Shown here: one piece after another, positions 23,703 to 34,175 of the stretch
How positions within the stretch are numbered: position 1 is the stretch's first letter
Layout: every line of letters begins with the position of its first letter
DNA from: Alistipes sp.
GTDB lineage: Bacteria; Bacteroidota; Bacteroidia; Bacteroidales; Rikenellaceae
Assembly (NCBI GenBank): GCA_022782405.1
Contig: JALFNK010000018.1
Span: forward strand, 1-64,000
Length of the DNA: 64,000 bases
Direction of reading: 5' to 3'
The notes under the pieces: generated by a model
The model's database searches: none
Seen by the model: only the letters and a program-made list of their open reading frames with translations
What the model was told of the DNA's origin: nothing
Position numbers and translations under genes: made by a program

Positions 23703-25197
23703 AGTTGAACCAGCGGCGGATCCACCGCGGATAGGGATTCCACTCCATTTTTCGAACGGCAAGTGCCGTATGCTCCGCATAGTCGGGATCGCCCGAAAGG
23801 ATCACCACCTGACGGCCGGATGCCGCCAGTTCACGGGCCGTCCGCTCGAGTTGCTGCGGTGAATCCGCATGTTGCAGACGGAAATTCCGGGGCATATAGA
23901 AGCAGGCATCCACCATGCAGCGCTTCTTGACCAGCTGCAGATAGGAGTAAAGATTCCAGTCGCCGGTGCAATCCAGCGCCACGACCTCGCCTTTTCCTGC
24001 GCAATAGGAGTGTATCATGCGGTAGAAGGCCGTATTTTCACGTCCGGTACCCAGGATATAGACGCAGACGCAGAGATTGGCGAAGGCTGCCACACCCACC
24101 GCCCAGCGCCATCCCCGTCCTGCAAAAAGCCGTTGCGGGAGCGCACCGGCGAACGACAGGAGCAGATAGGGAGCAAAGAAGAGCACCGGGAAGAAGAAGC
24201 GCACCTCCTTGTGTCCGAGCAGAAAATGGACGAAAATAAACGGCAAGAGCATCCAGGTAACCGGGCTTTTCGGATGCCGGACGAAAAACCACGCTGTTGC
24301 CGCCAGCATCAAAGCTCCGAAGAGATAACCGCTCTCGCGGAGCGATTCCGTAAAGTAAAACCACCACGGAGAGACGCCGAACTCGTCCATGTGCGCATTC
24401 AGGATATTCTCCTCAAGGTAATTGTACGGCACGACGGTCCATTCGCCGTAGAACCAGTAATCGGTCAGCAAACCTATGGCCAATGCCAGCAGAACACCCG
24501 GCACCATCCCCGCAAAGAGCCTCCAGCGCCGATGGTAGCAGAGCAGCCAGAGGCCGTATCCCGCCAGGGCGAATCCCGCCTGATAACGCACGGCGAAAGT
24601 CAGTCCGGCCAGCAGTCCGAGGAGCATGCCGGAGCGGAATTCGGAGGCCGGTGCCGTACGATGCAGCCGCAAAGTCCGGGCTGCAAGGAGCACCAGGAGA
24701 TTTCCCGCAGCCATCTCTGCCGTGAAATGGACATGCAGGTAAACCTCGAAGCAGAGAAATAATCCGACATAGAGAAACCATCTCCGCCGGCACGCCGTAC
24801 CCAGCTCATCATAGACGGCCCGGAACAGCATGCAGAGCGAGAAAAGCGAGAAAACGCCGCTCAACAGCTGCAGCAGCGCAACCAGCGCAAAGGGCGAATA
24901 GAGCCCTGCCGCCAAAAGGCCACGCCCCAGCACCCAGGCGATGAAGGGTTGCAGACCCGGACGCATCATGGCGTGATACTCCCACGGAAGATAATCGGTC
25001 GATGCCGCTCCGAACAGTTTCAGATGGGCATACTCGAGGATCTGGTAATGTTCGTCGGGATGATAGAATCCGCGACTCACAAGGGCGAAGAGAAGCGTAA
25101 AGAGGCTTCCGGCCAGAATGATCCGTCCGTACGTTCGCCGCTCTCCGGAACAGTTCGGAGTGAAAAAAAAGGATTTTGTCTCGTTCGGATGTTTCAT
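23623..25197 (-). CDS. GT22-family mannosyltransferase (PIG-B/Alg9-like)
   Basis: A 524-residue polytopic membrane protein with about nine or more hydrophobic segments. The N-terminal loop signature HPDEHYQILEYAHLKLFG, with LPWEYHAMMRPGLQPFIAW after it, is diagnostic for GT22 mannosyltransferases of the GPI and N-glycan pathways, which use polyprenyl-phosphate sugars. The substrate in this bacterium is unknown; a lipid or surface glycan is likely. ATG 25197 gives a short cytoplasmic N-terminus; an upstream ATG at 25287 would add 30 residues of doubtful sequence. Its 3' end overlaps ogt by 80 bases. Confidence 0.88.
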   Translation of the reverse strand: MKHPNETKSFFFTPNCSGERRTYGRIILAGSLFTLLFALVSRGFYHPDEHYQILEYAHLKLFGAASTDYLPWEYHAMMRPGLQPFIAWVLGRGLLAAGLYSPFALVALLQLLSGVFSLFSLCMLFRAVYDELGTACRRRWFLYVGLFLCFEVYLHVHFTAEMAAGNLLVLLAARTLRLHRTAPASEFRSGMLLGLLAGLTFAVRYQAGFALAGYGLWLLCYHRRWRLFAGMVPGVLLALAIGLLTDYWFYGEWTVVPYNYLEENILNAHMDEFGVSPWWFYFTESLRESGYLFGALMLAATAWFFVRHPKSPVTWMLLPFIFVHFLLGHKEVRFFFPVLFFAPYLLLSFAGALPQRLFAGRGWRWAVGVAAFANLCVCVYILGTGRENTAFYRMIHSYCAGKGEVVALDCTGDWNLYSYLQLVKKRCMVDACFYMPRNFRLQHADSPQQLERTARELAASGRQVVILSGDPDYAEHTALAVRKMEWNPYPRWIRRWFNFNNWTRFPVRNKNAYEVCAPAPAAAP

Positions 25198-25340
25198 AGG
25201 GCGACAAAGATAAGGCAAAAACCGCAAATCACGACATATTCCCGGAAATCGGACCACAAGACCGGGGAAAATGCGCTTTCGGCACAAAAGAACTGCGGCG
25301 CAGCCTTTCGACCGCGCCGCAGTTCGGTTCGGGACCGCTT

Positions 25341-26765
25341 TCAGAGCCCGAAAGCGAACGCATTGATTCCGTCGTAGACTGCGCTCACCACGCCCAGCAA
25401 CAATACGCCCGCCAGACAGCAGGCAAGGCTGATGCGGATGCCGCGATCACTGCGGAAGGCCGGTATCGGGTGTTCCGAAGGGGTAATATACATCGCCTTG
25501 ACTACCAACAGATAGTAATACAGTGAAATAACCGTATTGAGCAGGGCGATGAAGACCAGCAGGTGGAACCCGTCGCGGAAGGCCGCCGCGAAGACGAAGA
25601 ACTTCGAGAAGAAGCCCGCAAAGGGCGGAATGCCCGCCAGCGAGAAGAGTGCCAGGGTCATGACCAGCGTCAGACGGGGATTCGTACGGTAGAGCCCGTT
25701 GTAATCCTCGATGCACACCTTGCCGCTGTGCTGCTCGACGGCGGCGATCACGCCGAAAGCCGCCAGATTGGCAGCCAGATAGACCAGCACATAGAAAACC
25801 AGCGAGGTCATGCCGAAGGCGCTGCCGCCGATGACGGCCAGCATGATGTATCCGGCCTGCGAGATCGACGAGAAGGCAAAGAAGCGCTTGAGGTTCTTCT
25901 GCCGGATGGCAAAGAGGTTTGCCACCGTGATGCTCAACACCGTAACGACATAGAGCACCGTCTGCCACGAAGCGATCATCGGGCCGAAGACCTTGATGAG
26001 AATCGTCATGAGCGTGAAGGCCGCAGCACCCTTCGACACCACCGAAAGATAGGCCGTAACGGCCGTGGGAGCTCCCTGGTAGGTGTCGGCCGTCCAGAGG
26101 TGGAACGGCACGAGCGAGATCTTGAAGGCCAGGCCCGCAAAGAAGAAAACCAGCGCCATGACCTCGAGCGGAGAGCCGTCGAGCCGCTGCGCCACATCAT
26201 CGAAATAGAGCGTGCCGGTCGTACCGTAGAGGAACGAGACGCCGTAGAGCATCAGACCGCTGGCGAACAGGGCGCAGAGTATGTATTTGGCCCCCGCCTC
26301 GGCCGAATGGCCCTTGTACTTGTCGAAGGCCACCAGACAGGCCATCGGCACCGAGGCCAGCTCGAGTCCGAGGAAGAACATCAGGAAATTGCCCGCGCCG
26401 ATCATGAAGAACATGCCCAGCAGCGTCGAGAGCGTGAGGATGTAGAACTCGCCCTGTTTGTGCCGCGTATCCTCGCGGCGAAGCCAGGTGGTCGCCTGCA
26501 GGCAGACAAGCAGCGTGCCGACCGTGAGGATGCTCTTGACGATGCCGTGCATCGCCTCGTAGCGGAACATGCCGCCGAAGAGTTCGCCCGCACCGTGCGG
26601 CAGGATGTTCACGAGCAGCTGCACGAGCAGCAGCCCTCCGACAAAGGCCGGGAAGCGGCGCCGTGCACGATCGCCGGCAAAAAGATCGAACAGAAAAACC
26701 AGGACGATCACCGCGATGAGCGTGATCTCGGCCTGCATGTACGGAAACAGATTCGTATAGTCCAT
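25341..26765 (-). CDS. nuoN: complex I subunit N (antiporter-like)
   Basis: A 474-residue membrane protein with about 14 hydrophobic segments and the Mrp-antiporter-like core ([59 protein letters not shown]). These include the conserved Glu/Lys residues of the proton channel. It is the last gene of the ten-gene nuo operon, seven bases after nuoM. A short GC-rich inverted repeat just past the stop (25281-25325) could help termination. Confidence 0.96.
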   Translation of the reverse strand: MDYTNLFPYMQAEITLIAVIVLVFLFDLFAGDRARRRFPAFVGGLLLVQLLVNILPHGAGELFGGMFRYEAMHGIVKSILTVGTLLVCLQATTWLRREDTRHKQGEFYILTLSTLLGMFFMIGAGNFLMFFLGLELASVPMACLVAFDKYKGHSAEAGAKYILCALFASGLMLYGVSFLYGTTGTLYFDDVAQRLDGSPLEVMALVFFFAGLAFKISLVPFHLWTADTYQGAPTAVTAYLSVVSKGAAAFTLMTILIKVFGPMIASWQTVLYVVTVLSITVANLFAIRQKNLKRFFAFSSISQAGYIMLAVIGGSAFGMTSLVFYVLVYLAANLAAFGVIAAVEQHSGKVCIEDYNGLYRTNPRLTLVMTLALFSLAGIPPFAGFFSKFFVFAAAFRDGFHLLVFIALLNTVISLYYYLLVVKAMYITPSEHPIPAFRSDRGIRISLACCLAGVLLLGVVSAVYDGINAFAFGL

Positions 26766-26771
26766 AGCCGT

Positions 26772-28256
26772 TTAGTTCATAAGTTGCGTAATGACCGTCC
26801 CGACACCGCCGCGCACCAGGTCGCTCACCCAGAGGGGAGCCAGGCCCATGCCCGCCACGGCGACGATCAGACAGATGACCGAAAAGCGCTCGTCCCACGA
26901 GGCATCCGAGAGCTTCAGGTGCTCGGGGTTCGTGCACGTCCCGTAAAGGATGCGCCCCACGACGCGCAGGATGTAGACCGCCGTGATGACGATCGACGTG
27001 CAGGCGATGATCGTAACCACGCGATGGAACGTATCGGCATGCATGAAGGCACCGTTGAAGATCGTCATCTCGGCCACGAAGCCGCTCAAGCCCGGAAGTC
27101 CGAGGTTTGCCAGGCCGGCGATGACATAGCCTACGGCCAGGAAGGGCATGATCTTCATCAGACCGCTCAACTGGCGGATGTCGCGCGTATGCGTGCGTCC
27201 GTAGATCATACCGATCAGCGCGAAGAAGAGCGCCGTCATCAGGCCGTGGCTCAACATCTGCAGCACGGCGCCCGTGGCGGCCGTCTCGTTCATCATCAGC
27301 AGGGCGAAGAGCACCAGTCCGCAGTGCGACACGGAGGAGTAGGCGTTGATGTACTTCAGGTCGGTCTGCACGCAGGCGGAGAAGGCGCCGTAGACCACCG
27401 AAATGGTCGTCAGCACGATGAAGATCCAGCTCAATTCATGCGCCGCATCGGGCAGCAGGAACATCGCCACGCGGAAACATCCGTAGCCGCCGAGCTTCAT
27501 CAGCACGCCGGCGTGGAGCATCGAGACGGCCGTCGGGGCCGAAGCATGTCCGTCGGGGCTCCAGGTGTGGAACGGGAAGAGAGCGCCCAGCACGCCGAAG
27601 CCGATGAAGACGAGCGGGAACCAGATCCGCTGCTCGGCGAGGGGGATGTTGTGCAGCGCGGCGATCTCGAGCAGGTTCATCGTCTGGGCTCCCGAGCCGA
27701 AGTAGATGCCCAGGATGCCGATCAGCAGGAAGGCCGAGCCACCCATGAGCATCAGCGTCAGCTTCATGGCCGAATACTCCTTGCGGCCGCTGCCCCAGAC
27801 GCCGATCAACAGGTACATCGGGATGAGCGCCACCTCGTAGAAGAGGAACATCGTGAAGAGATCCACCGAGATGAAGAATCCGAAGACCCCGACGCTCAAC
27901 AGCGAGAACCAGAGGAAATACTCCTTGACGTCGTTCTTAAGCTGCCACGAGGCGAAGGTGCCCGTGAAGACGATGATGGCCGAGAGCAGCAGCATCGCCA
28001 CCGAGATTCCGTCCACGCCGACGGCGAAGTGGATGTTGAGCGGCGCATACCACATGTGGCTTGCGGTAAAGAGCATGGCCTCCGTCTCACCCGCCTCCCG
28101 AAGGGCAAGGAACCGGAAAACGAGCACCACGGCCAGCAACAGCAGCAAAGAGGATCCCGCGACCATCACGGCATGGATCTGCCGCGTCGAGCGGGAGATC
28201 CAGAGTCCCAGCATCATCAACAGCGGGATGAGGGGAAACAGGAACAAGATATTCAT
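26772..28256 (-). CDS. nuoM: complex I subunit M (antiporter-like)
   Basis: A 494-residue membrane protein with about 14 hydrophobic segments. Typical NuoM motifs are visible: VDGISVAMLLLSAIIVF, FYEVALIPMYLLIGVWG with the channel Glu, FPFHTWSPDGHASAPTAVSMLHAGVLMKLGGYG. It is one of three proton-pumping subunits of the membrane arm. Gaps of 12 and 6 bases separate it from nuoL and nuoN. Confidence 0.97.
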   Translation of the reverse strand: MNILFLFPLIPLLMMLGLWISRSTRQIHAVMVAGSSLLLLLAVVLVFRFLALREAGETEAMLFTASHMWYAPLNIHFAVGVDGISVAMLLLSAIIVFTGTFASWQLKNDVKEYFLWFSLLSVGVFGFFISVDLFTMFLFYEVALIPMYLLIGVWGSGRKEYSAMKLTLMLMGGSAFLLIGILGIYFGSGAQTMNLLEIAALHNIPLAEQRIWFPLVFIGFGVLGALFPFHTWSPDGHASAPTAVSMLHAGVLMKLGGYGCFRVAMFLLPDAAHELSWIFIVLTTISVVYGAFSACVQTDLKYINAYSSVSHCGLVLFALLMMNETAATGAVLQMLSHGLMTALFFALIGMIYGRTHTRDIRQLSGLMKIMPFLAVGYVIAGLANLGLPGLSGFVAEMTIFNGAFMHADTFHRVVTIIACTSIVITAVYILRVVGRILYGTCTNPEHLKLSDASWDERFSVICLIVAVAGMGLAPLWVSDLVRGGVGTVITQLMN

Positions 28257-28268
28257 AGTACCGTCGAA

Positions 28269-30164
28269 TTAACAGATGATGAGAACGAGAATCGTCAGTC
28301 CCAGGGCGCCGCACAGCATCCAGATGCAGTAGCGCTGGACACTGCCGCTCTGCATTTCGCGGACGGCATAGGCCGCGCCGTGGATCGCCGTGGCCAGCAG
28401 GTTCATCACTCCGTCCACAACGTGGCGGTCGAACCAGGCGATCGGCGTCGAGATGCAGGCGAAGATCACGCGGTGGGTGATGAACTGGTAGACCTCGTCG
28501 ATATAGAAACGGTGGTAGGCCGCGCGGTGCAGGCCGCTGAAGGTCTCGGCCAGGCGGTCGGCCTCGGGCTGCTTCTCCCGGGCATACATCCACGTTGCCA
28601 GCGCGATGCCCGCGGCGGCGACGCAGAGGCTTATGCCGGCTACCGACCAGTCGATATGGATCGTATAGGCCTCGCCGTTGCTCGAAATGCCCCGGCCGAA
28701 GGGGATCCAGCCCGCTGCGAGCGTGGCGGCAGCCAGGATGAGCAGCGGCAGGGTCATCGTCCACGGCGCCTCATGGGGCGTATGCGCGGCGTGGAGTTCG
28801 CGGTTCTCGCGGCCCCAGAAGATGTTGTAGTAAAGACGGAACATGTAGAAGGCCGTAAGTCCCGCTATGGCAGTCATCACCCACCCCATGACGGGGCTGA
28901 AGGCGAAGCAGGCCGTGAGTATCTCGTCCTTGGAGAAGAAGCCGCTCAAGGGCCAGATGCCCGCGATGGCGAGACACGCCACGAGGAACGTCGCATGCGT
29001 CAGAGGCATGTAACGCCGCAGGCCGCCCATGGCCGACATCTCGTTCGAGTGCACGGCATGGATGATGGCTCCGGCGCCGAGGAAGAGCAGCGCCTTGAAC
29101 AGGGCGTGCGTGAAGAGGTGGAACATCGAGGCCATGTAGCCCAGTCCGCCCGCATGGGGGTCCGTCGAGGTGCAGACGCCCAGCGAGACGATCATGAAGC
29201 CGATCTGCGAGATGGTGCTGAAGGCCAGCACGCGCTTGATATCGCTCTGTACGCAGGCCACCACGGCGGCGTAGAGTGCCGTGAAGGCACCGATATAGGC
29301 CGTCCAGTGCAGCACCTCGGGGGCATAGCCGACGAAGAGCGGGAACATGCGCGCCACCAGATAGACGCCCGCGACGACCATCGTCGCGGCATGGATCAGC
29401 GCCGAGACGGGCGTCGGGCCCTCCATGGCGTCGGGCAGCCAGATGTGCAGCGGGAACATGGCGCTCTTGCCCGCGCCGCCGATGAACATCAGCCCCAGGG
29501 CCAGCGGGATCATGCCGCCCGCGGCGACGAGTAACTTCGCGTCGGGCGTGAAGGAGAACGTGCCGGCGTAGTAGCCGTAGAAGAGGATGCCGACAAGAAA
29601 GCCCAGATCGGCGAAACGCGTTACGATGAAGGCCTTCTTCGAGGCGGCGATCGCCTCCTTTTTCGTGTAGTAGAATCCGATCAGCAGGTAGGAGCTGACA
29701 CCCACCAGCTCCCAGAAGAGGTACATCTGGAAGATGTTCGTGGCGACGACCAGCCCCATCATGCTCATCGTGAACAACGACAGGAAGGCGTAGTAGCGCT
29801 GGAAGCCCCGCTCGCCCTTCATGTAGCCGAACGAATAGATGTGGACCATGAGCGAGACGGTCGAGATCACGACGAGCATCATCACCGAGATCGGGTCGAG
29901 CAGAATACCCAGGTCGATGTGCAGCGTCTCGGAGATCGGCAGCCAGACGCCGTTCCACGGCATGAGGGTCGGATAGAGCCCTGCGGCATCGCGTCCCACG
30001 GCAAAGAAGTATTCACAGGCCGTGCAGTAGCTCACCGCGGCCACGACGGCCACGACGGCCGTTCCGACGACACCCGCCGCCACGGGCCGGAGCTTCATGC
30101 CGGCAAGGCCCAGCACGAGGAAGCTCACGAACGGCAGCAGGAGTATGAGAATCGTATATTCCAT
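28269..30164 (-). CDS. nuoL: complex I subunit L (antiporter-like)
   Basis: A 631-residue membrane protein, the largest of the pump subunits. It shows the NuoL core (FWELVGVSSYLLIGFYYTKK; FPLHIWLPDAMEGPTPVSALIHAATMVVAGVYL; VLAFSTISQIGFMI) and the C-terminal extension carrying the lateral helix (residues about 480-631). It sits at the distal end of the membrane arm. Confidence 0.97.
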   Translation of the reverse strand: MEYTILILLLPFVSFLVLGLAGMKLRPVAAGVVGTAVVAVVAAVSYCTACEYFFAVGRDAAGLYPTLMPWNGVWLPISETLHIDLGILLDPISVMMLVVISTVSLMVHIYSFGYMKGERGFQRYYAFLSLFTMSMMGLVVATNIFQMYLFWELVGVSSYLLIGFYYTKKEAIAASKKAFIVTRFADLGFLVGILFYGYYAGTFSFTPDAKLLVAAGGMIPLALGLMFIGGAGKSAMFPLHIWLPDAMEGPTPVSALIHAATMVVAGVYLVARMFPLFVGYAPEVLHWTAYIGAFTALYAAVVACVQSDIKRVLAFSTISQIGFMIVSLGVCTSTDPHAGGLGYMASMFHLFTHALFKALLFLGAGAIIHAVHSNEMSAMGGLRRYMPLTHATFLVACLAIAGIWPLSGFFSKDEILTACFAFSPVMGWVMTAIAGLTAFYMFRLYYNIFWGRENRELHAAHTPHEAPWTMTLPLLILAAATLAAGWIPFGRGISSNGEAYTIHIDWSVAGISLCVAAAGIALATWMYAREKQPEADRLAETFSGLHRAAYHRFYIDEVYQFITHRVIFACISTPIAWFDRHVVDGVMNLLATAIHGAAYAVREMQSGSVQRYCIWMLCGALGLTILVLIIC

Positions 30165-30183
30165 AAGCGACGTTGGATTTGCC

Positions 30184-30492
30184 CTACCACTTCATCTCGC
30201 GCAGGTTGCGGACCTGGATGTTGCGGATGTTGCGGTAGATGTTGATGATGATGGCGATGGCCACGGCCGTCTCCGCGGCGCTGACGCCGATGGCGAACAG
30301 CGCGAAGAAGAACCCCTCGAGCTCTCCGGGAAAGAGAAAGCGGTTGAAGACGACGAAGTTGATATCGACCGAATTGAGGATCAGTTCGACGGAGATCAGC
30401 ATCGCCAGCAGGTTGCGGCGCGTTACGAATCCGTAGATTCCGACGAACATCATGATCGTGGAGACGATCAGGTAATATTCCATGCGTATCAT
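30184..30492 (-). CDS. nuoK: complex I subunit K
   Basis: A 102-residue protein with three membrane segments. Two conserved membrane glutamates are visible, in MLISVELILNSV and GVSAAETAVAIAI. Start 30492 (MIRMEYYL) is preferred; 30483 (MEYYL) is also possible, while the first in-frame ATG at 30522 would overlap nuoJ. It is the proton-path subunit between nuoJ and nuoL. Confidence 0.95.
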   Translation of the reverse strand: MIRMEYYLIVSTIMMFVGIYGFVTRRNLLAMLISVELILNSVDINFVVFNRFLFPGELEGFFFALFAIGVSAAETAVAIAIIINIYRNIRNIQVRNLREMKW

Positions 30493-30505
30493 AGCGGCAC
30501 TTGTT

Positions 30506-31015
30506 TTAACGTTTGCGGGCAATCAGGATGCCTCCGACGATGCAGGCCAGCAGCAGCAGGCTGATCACCTCGAAGGGAAGCACATAACCGAACTTCTCGC
30601 TGCTCATGAGCGCGTGCCCGATCGTGCGGACCGACAACTCGCCGTGCTCGAAGTGCGAGGGCAGGAAGTCGTGGCGCAGCGTGATGTAGAGGCAGACGCC
30701 CAGGCCGAGGCAGGTGGCGATCAGTCCGGCAACGAGCTTGTAGCCCTTCAGGTGCTCGGCCTTGTCGCCCTCGCTCGAGGTGAGCAGAATCGAAAAGACG
30801 TAGAGCACCGTGATGCCGCCGGCATAGATGAGCAGCTGCACGGCCCCGAGGAACGAGTAGTTGAGCTGGAAATAGATGCCCGCCGTGCCGAAGAGCACGA
30901 AGAGCAGGTAGGTCGCCGCACGCAGGATGCGGCGCGTCGTTACGGCCAGTACGGCGCTTACCGTCGTGAAGAGCGCCAGCACGGCAAAGACGATCGTTTC
31001 GAGTGAGATCTCCAT
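30506..31015 (-). CDS. nuoJ: complex I subunit J
   Basis: A 169-residue protein with five hydrophobic segments and the conserved GAVQLLIYAGGITVLYVF helix, whose unwound turn couples quinone chemistry to pumping in this family. Three bases separate it from nuoI, and the nuoK start follows closely. Confidence 0.95.
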   Translation of the reverse strand: MEISLETIVFAVLALFTTVSAVLAVTTRRILRAATYLLFVLFGTAGIYFQLNYSFLGAVQLLIYAGGITVLYVFSILLTSSEGDKAEHLKGYKLVAGLIATCLGLGVCLYITLRHDFLPSHFEHGELSVRTIGHALMSSEKFGYVLPFEVISLLLLACIVGGILIARKR

Positions 31016-31018
31016 GGC

Positions 31019-31459
31019 TTACTGTTTATTCAGGACTTTGACCAGTTTCTCGCGCGTGTAGACCGCGTGTTCGAACTCCGTGGAGAAACGGATGGCATCA
31101 TGCGGGCAGGCATTCACGCACAGGTGGCAGAACATGCAGGACCCCAGGTCGTATTCGTAACGCACCAGGCACCGTTTGGGCTTGCCCGTCTCGGGATCCG
31201 CGACGGTTTCGGTAACCAGACGGATCGTACCGTTCGGGCAGGCCATCTGGCAGAGGCCGCAGGCGATGCAGCGGTTCCGCCCCTCGGCATCGTGAGGCAT
31301 CGTGAGGGTCCCGCAGAAGCGGTCGTACATCTTCAGCGTCGCACGGTTCTCGGGATACTGCTCCGTAACCTTCGGCGTGAAGAACTCCCGGCCGGTAACC
31401 TTCATGCCCGTGAGCAGGGTTCCCAGCCCGTGAAAAAGGCCTTTGATATAATTCGACAT
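31019..31459 (-). CDS. nuoI: complex I subunit I (two [4Fe-4S])
   Basis: A 146-residue iron-sulfur protein. Two ferredoxin-type motifs are visible, CIACGLCQMACPNG and CMFCHLCVNACPHDA, ligating the N6a and N6b clusters that pass electrons to NuoB. The true start is MSNYIKGLFHG at 31459, two bases after the nuoH stop. In this complex without NuoEFG, NuoI is the likely docking point for an external electron donor such as ferredoxin. Confidence 0.95.
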   Translation of the reverse strand: MSNYIKGLFHGLGTLLTGMKVTGREFFTPKVTEQYPENRATLKMYDRFCGTLTMPHDAEGRNRCIACGLCQMACPNGTIRLVTETVADPETGKPKRCLVRYEYDLGSCMFCHLCVNACPHDAIRFSTEFEHAVYTREKLVKVLNKQ

Positions 31460-31461
31460 GA

Positions 31462-32538
31462 TCAGAAATGCAGTTTGAAGACGACGACTATGACCATCAG
31501 CAACAGATTCACCAGACCGATGGGCACCAGATATTTCCATTCGAGCGTCAGGATCTGGTCGATGCGCAGACGCGGGAAGGTCCACTTGATCCACATGAGC
31601 AGCCCCACGACGAAGAAAGCCTTGCCGAAGAACCACACGAAGCCCGGAATCCAGTCCATCACGGCATTGAAGCCCTCCCAGCCCGGGATGTACAGGGGCA
31701 TCCATCCGCCGAGGAAGATCGTCGCGGCGACACCCGAGATGATGAACAGATTGACGAACTCGGCGACGTAGAACAGACCGAAATGCATGCCCGAATACTC
31801 GGTGTGGTATCCGGCCGTAAGCTCCGACTCGGCTTCCGGAAGGTCGAACGGGCCGCGGTTCACCTCGGCGTTGCCGGCAATCAGATAGATGACGAAGGCC
31901 ACGAGTGCCGGAAGGTGTCCCTTGAAGAGGAACCAGCCGTCGGCCTGCCGCTCGACGATCTCCGAGAACTGCATCGTATCGGTCAGCACGACGATCGTCA
32001 GGATCGAGAGGCTGATCGACAGCTCGTAGGAGATCATCTGCGCGCCGCTTCGCATGGCGCCGATGAGCGAGAACTTGTTGTTCGAGCTCCAGCCGGCCAG
32101 CAGGATACCCACCACGCCGATCGACGAGGCGGCCATCATGAAGAAGACGCCGACGTTGAAGTCGAGAACCTCCATGCCGCGGTTGAAGGGCAGGCAGGCG
32201 AACGAGAGCAGCGAGGCCAGGATGACGATGTAGGGAGCCAGGTTGTAGAGGAACTTGTCCGCATGGCGGATGGTGATGATCTCCTTGGTGAGCATCTTGA
32301 AGACGTCGCCGAAGACCTGCAGCGTGCCCCACGGCCCGACCCGCATGGGGCCCAGACGACATTGGAAGGCCGCGCAGACCTTGCGCTCCATGAAGATCAT
32401 CGCGATGGCGATGATCGTGTAGAGCAGCAGCAGGCAGCCGCCGATCGTGACGCATTCGATGAAGGTCGCCACGCCGAGCGGCAGGAACGAGGTCAGCAGC
32501 CCGTGGATCCAATCGGTTATGATACTGAAATCAAACAT
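31462..32538 (-). CDS. nuoH: complex I subunit H
   Basis: A 358-residue membrane protein with about eight hydrophobic segments. The quinone-chamber motifs are present: MIFMERKVCAAFQCRLGPMRVGPWG (about 68-92), EVNRGPFDLPEAESELTAGYHTEYSGM (about 203-229) and GGWMPL. It joins the hydrophilic and membrane arms. Confidence 0.97.
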   Translation of the reverse strand: MFDFSIITDWIHGLLTSFLPLGVATFIECVTIGGCLLLLYTIIAIAMIFMERKVCAAFQCRLGPMRVGPWGTLQVFGDVFKMLTKEIITIRHADKFLYNLAPYIVILASLLSFACLPFNRGMEVLDFNVGVFFMMAASSIGVVGILLAGWSSNNKFSLIGAMRSGAQMISYELSISLSILTIVVLTDTMQFSEIVERQADGWFLFKGHLPALVAFVIYLIAGNAEVNRGPFDLPEAESELTAGYHTEYSGMHFGLFYVAEFVNLFIISGVAATIFLGGWMPLYIPGWEGFNAVMDWIPGFVWFFGKAFFVVGLLMWIKWTFPRLRIDQILTLEWKYLVPIGLVNLLLMVIVVVFKLHF

Positions 32539-32555
32539 ACTTCCGTTTTTTGCGT

Positions 32556-34175
32556 TTAACGATCAATATCGGGTACGACGTAATCGACCGTGCCGCCTAT
32601 GGCGATCAGGTCGGCGATCTTCGCACCCCGCGAGATGGTCTCCATGCACGAGACGAGCGGCAGGCCCGTCGAGCGGAATTTCATGCGGTAGGGCGACTTG
32701 TCGCCGCGGCTCTCGATGAAGACGCCAAACTCGCCGCGGCTCCCCTCGACGGCGGCGTAGTAGCTGCCCTCGGGAATGCGGATCACGGGTTTCATCTTCT
32801 CCTGCCACGGTCCCTCGGGAATATTGTCGATCAGCTGCTCGATGATGCGCAGACTCTGCTCGATTTCGCGCATGCGGACCATGTATCGGGCCATGCAGTC
32901 GCCCTCGGTGAAGAGCACCTCATCGAAATCCACCTTGCCGTACATGGCGTAGGGATGGCGCTTGCGCACATCGCAGGCCCAGCCCGAAGCACGTCCCGTT
33001 CCGCCCGTGGCGCCGAACGAAATGGCATCCTCGCGCGAGAGGACGCCCGTTCCCTCGAGACGCTGCCGGGCAATGACGTTACCCGTGAAGACCTCGTGGT
33101 ATTCGCGCAGGGTCGGACGCAGGTAGGCGATCAGCTCCTTGACTTTGCGGACAAATTCGGGGTGGATGTCCGCCTGCACGCCGCCGATCGTATTGTAGGT
33201 TTGGATCAGACGGCCGCCGGTGGTCTGCTCGAGGATGTCGAGCACCTTCTCACGGTCTCGGAACCCGTAGAAGAAGGCCGTCAGGGCCCCCATATCCATG
33301 CAAAGGCACGAGAAGAAGAGCAGGTGCGAGTCGATGCGCTGCAGCTCGTCCATGATCGTGCGGATGTACTGCACGCGCTCCGAGACCTCGACACCCATCG
33401 CCCGCTCGATGCACATGCAGAGAGCATGGCGGTTCTGCGAGGCCCCGAGGTAGTCGAGGCGGTCCGTAAGGGCAAGCGTCTGGGGGTAGGTCATTCCCTC
33501 GCAGATCTTCTCGATGCCGCGGTGGATATAGCCGCAGTGTACGTCCAACTTGCGGATGATTTCGCCCTCGAGCGAAACACGGAAACGCAGCACGCCGTGC
33601 GTTGCAGGGTGCTGGGGTCCGATGTTGATCACATACTCGTCCTCGTCGAAAATCGGCCGGCGGTGGCGGATGAAGCTGCCGTCGGGGGTCAGTTCGAAAC
33701 TGTCGGCCGTATCGCGCGCCACCTCGTTGCTCATGCGCAGCGGGTTGAGCGACGGGTCGTAGTCCTTGCGCAGGGGGTAACCCACCCAATCGTCGCGCAG
33801 GTACAGCCGCCGCATGTCGGGATGGTTCAGAAAGCGTATGCCGAAGTAGTCGTACACCTCGCGCTCATTGAACTCGGCGGCGCGCCACAGGTCGCAGACC
33901 GTGGGCAGTGCGGGATTCTCCCGGTCCGGAGTCAGCGTCCGCAAGACGACGTTCTCGCCCGTACGGGTCGCCTCGAGGTGATAGACCACGCCGAGACCCT
34001 CCTCGCCCCAGTCCATACCCGTAAGGCTGCGCAGGAAGTCGAAACCTTCGGCCTTCAACCGTTCGGCCAACGGGCGCAGGCGCTCCGCCGGCACGGCAAA
34101 CATCCCGTCGCCGGCATCGTTCCACACGGCCGCGGGTTCCCAGGCCGTGATCTTCTCTTTCAGGGTCGTATTCAT
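32556..34175 (-). CDS. nuoCD: fused complex I subunit CD
   Basis: A 539-residue fusion. Residues about 1-150 are NuoC-like ([19 protein letters not shown] at its end); residues about 165-539 are the 49-kDa NuoD subunit, with [49 protein letters not shown] and a C-terminus [13 protein letters not shown]. The fusion is known in several bacterial lineages. NuoD forms the quinone site with NuoB. Its start overlaps the nuoB stop by 4 bases. Confidence 0.97.
   Translation of the reverse strand: MNTTLKEKITAWEPAAVWNDAGDGMFAVPAERLRPLAERLKAEGFDFLRSLTGMDWGEEGLGVVYHLEATRTGENVVLRTLTPDRENPALPTVCDLWRAAEFNEREVYDYFGIRFLNHPDMRRLYLRDDWVGYPLRKDYDPSLNPLRMSNEVARDTADSFELTPDGSFIRHRRPIFDEDEYVINIGPQHPATHGVLRFRVSLEGEIIRKLDVHCGYIHRGIEKICEGMTYPQTLALTDRLDYLGASQNRHALCMCIERAMGVEVSERVQYIRTIMDELQRIDSHLLFFSCLCMDMGALTAFFYGFRDREKVLDILEQTTGGRLIQTYNTIGGVQADIHPEFVRKVKELIAYLRPTLREYHEVFTGNVIARQRLEGTGVLSREDAISFGATGGTGRASGWACDVRKRHPYAMYGKVDFDEVLFTEGDCMARYMVRMREIEQSLRIIEQLIDNIPEGPWQEKMKPVIRIPEGSYYAAVEGSRGEFGVFIESRGDKSPYRMKFRSTGLPLVSCMETISRGAKIADLIAIGGTVDYVVPDIDR

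Noticed and set aside
25563-29534. A very long plus-strand open frame (over 1,300 codons) through the nuo region
   Set aside because: It is antisense to nuoN, nuoM and nuoL, is rich in Arg, His, Glu and Gln, and has no domain. It is the usual shadow of GC-rich membrane-protein genes.
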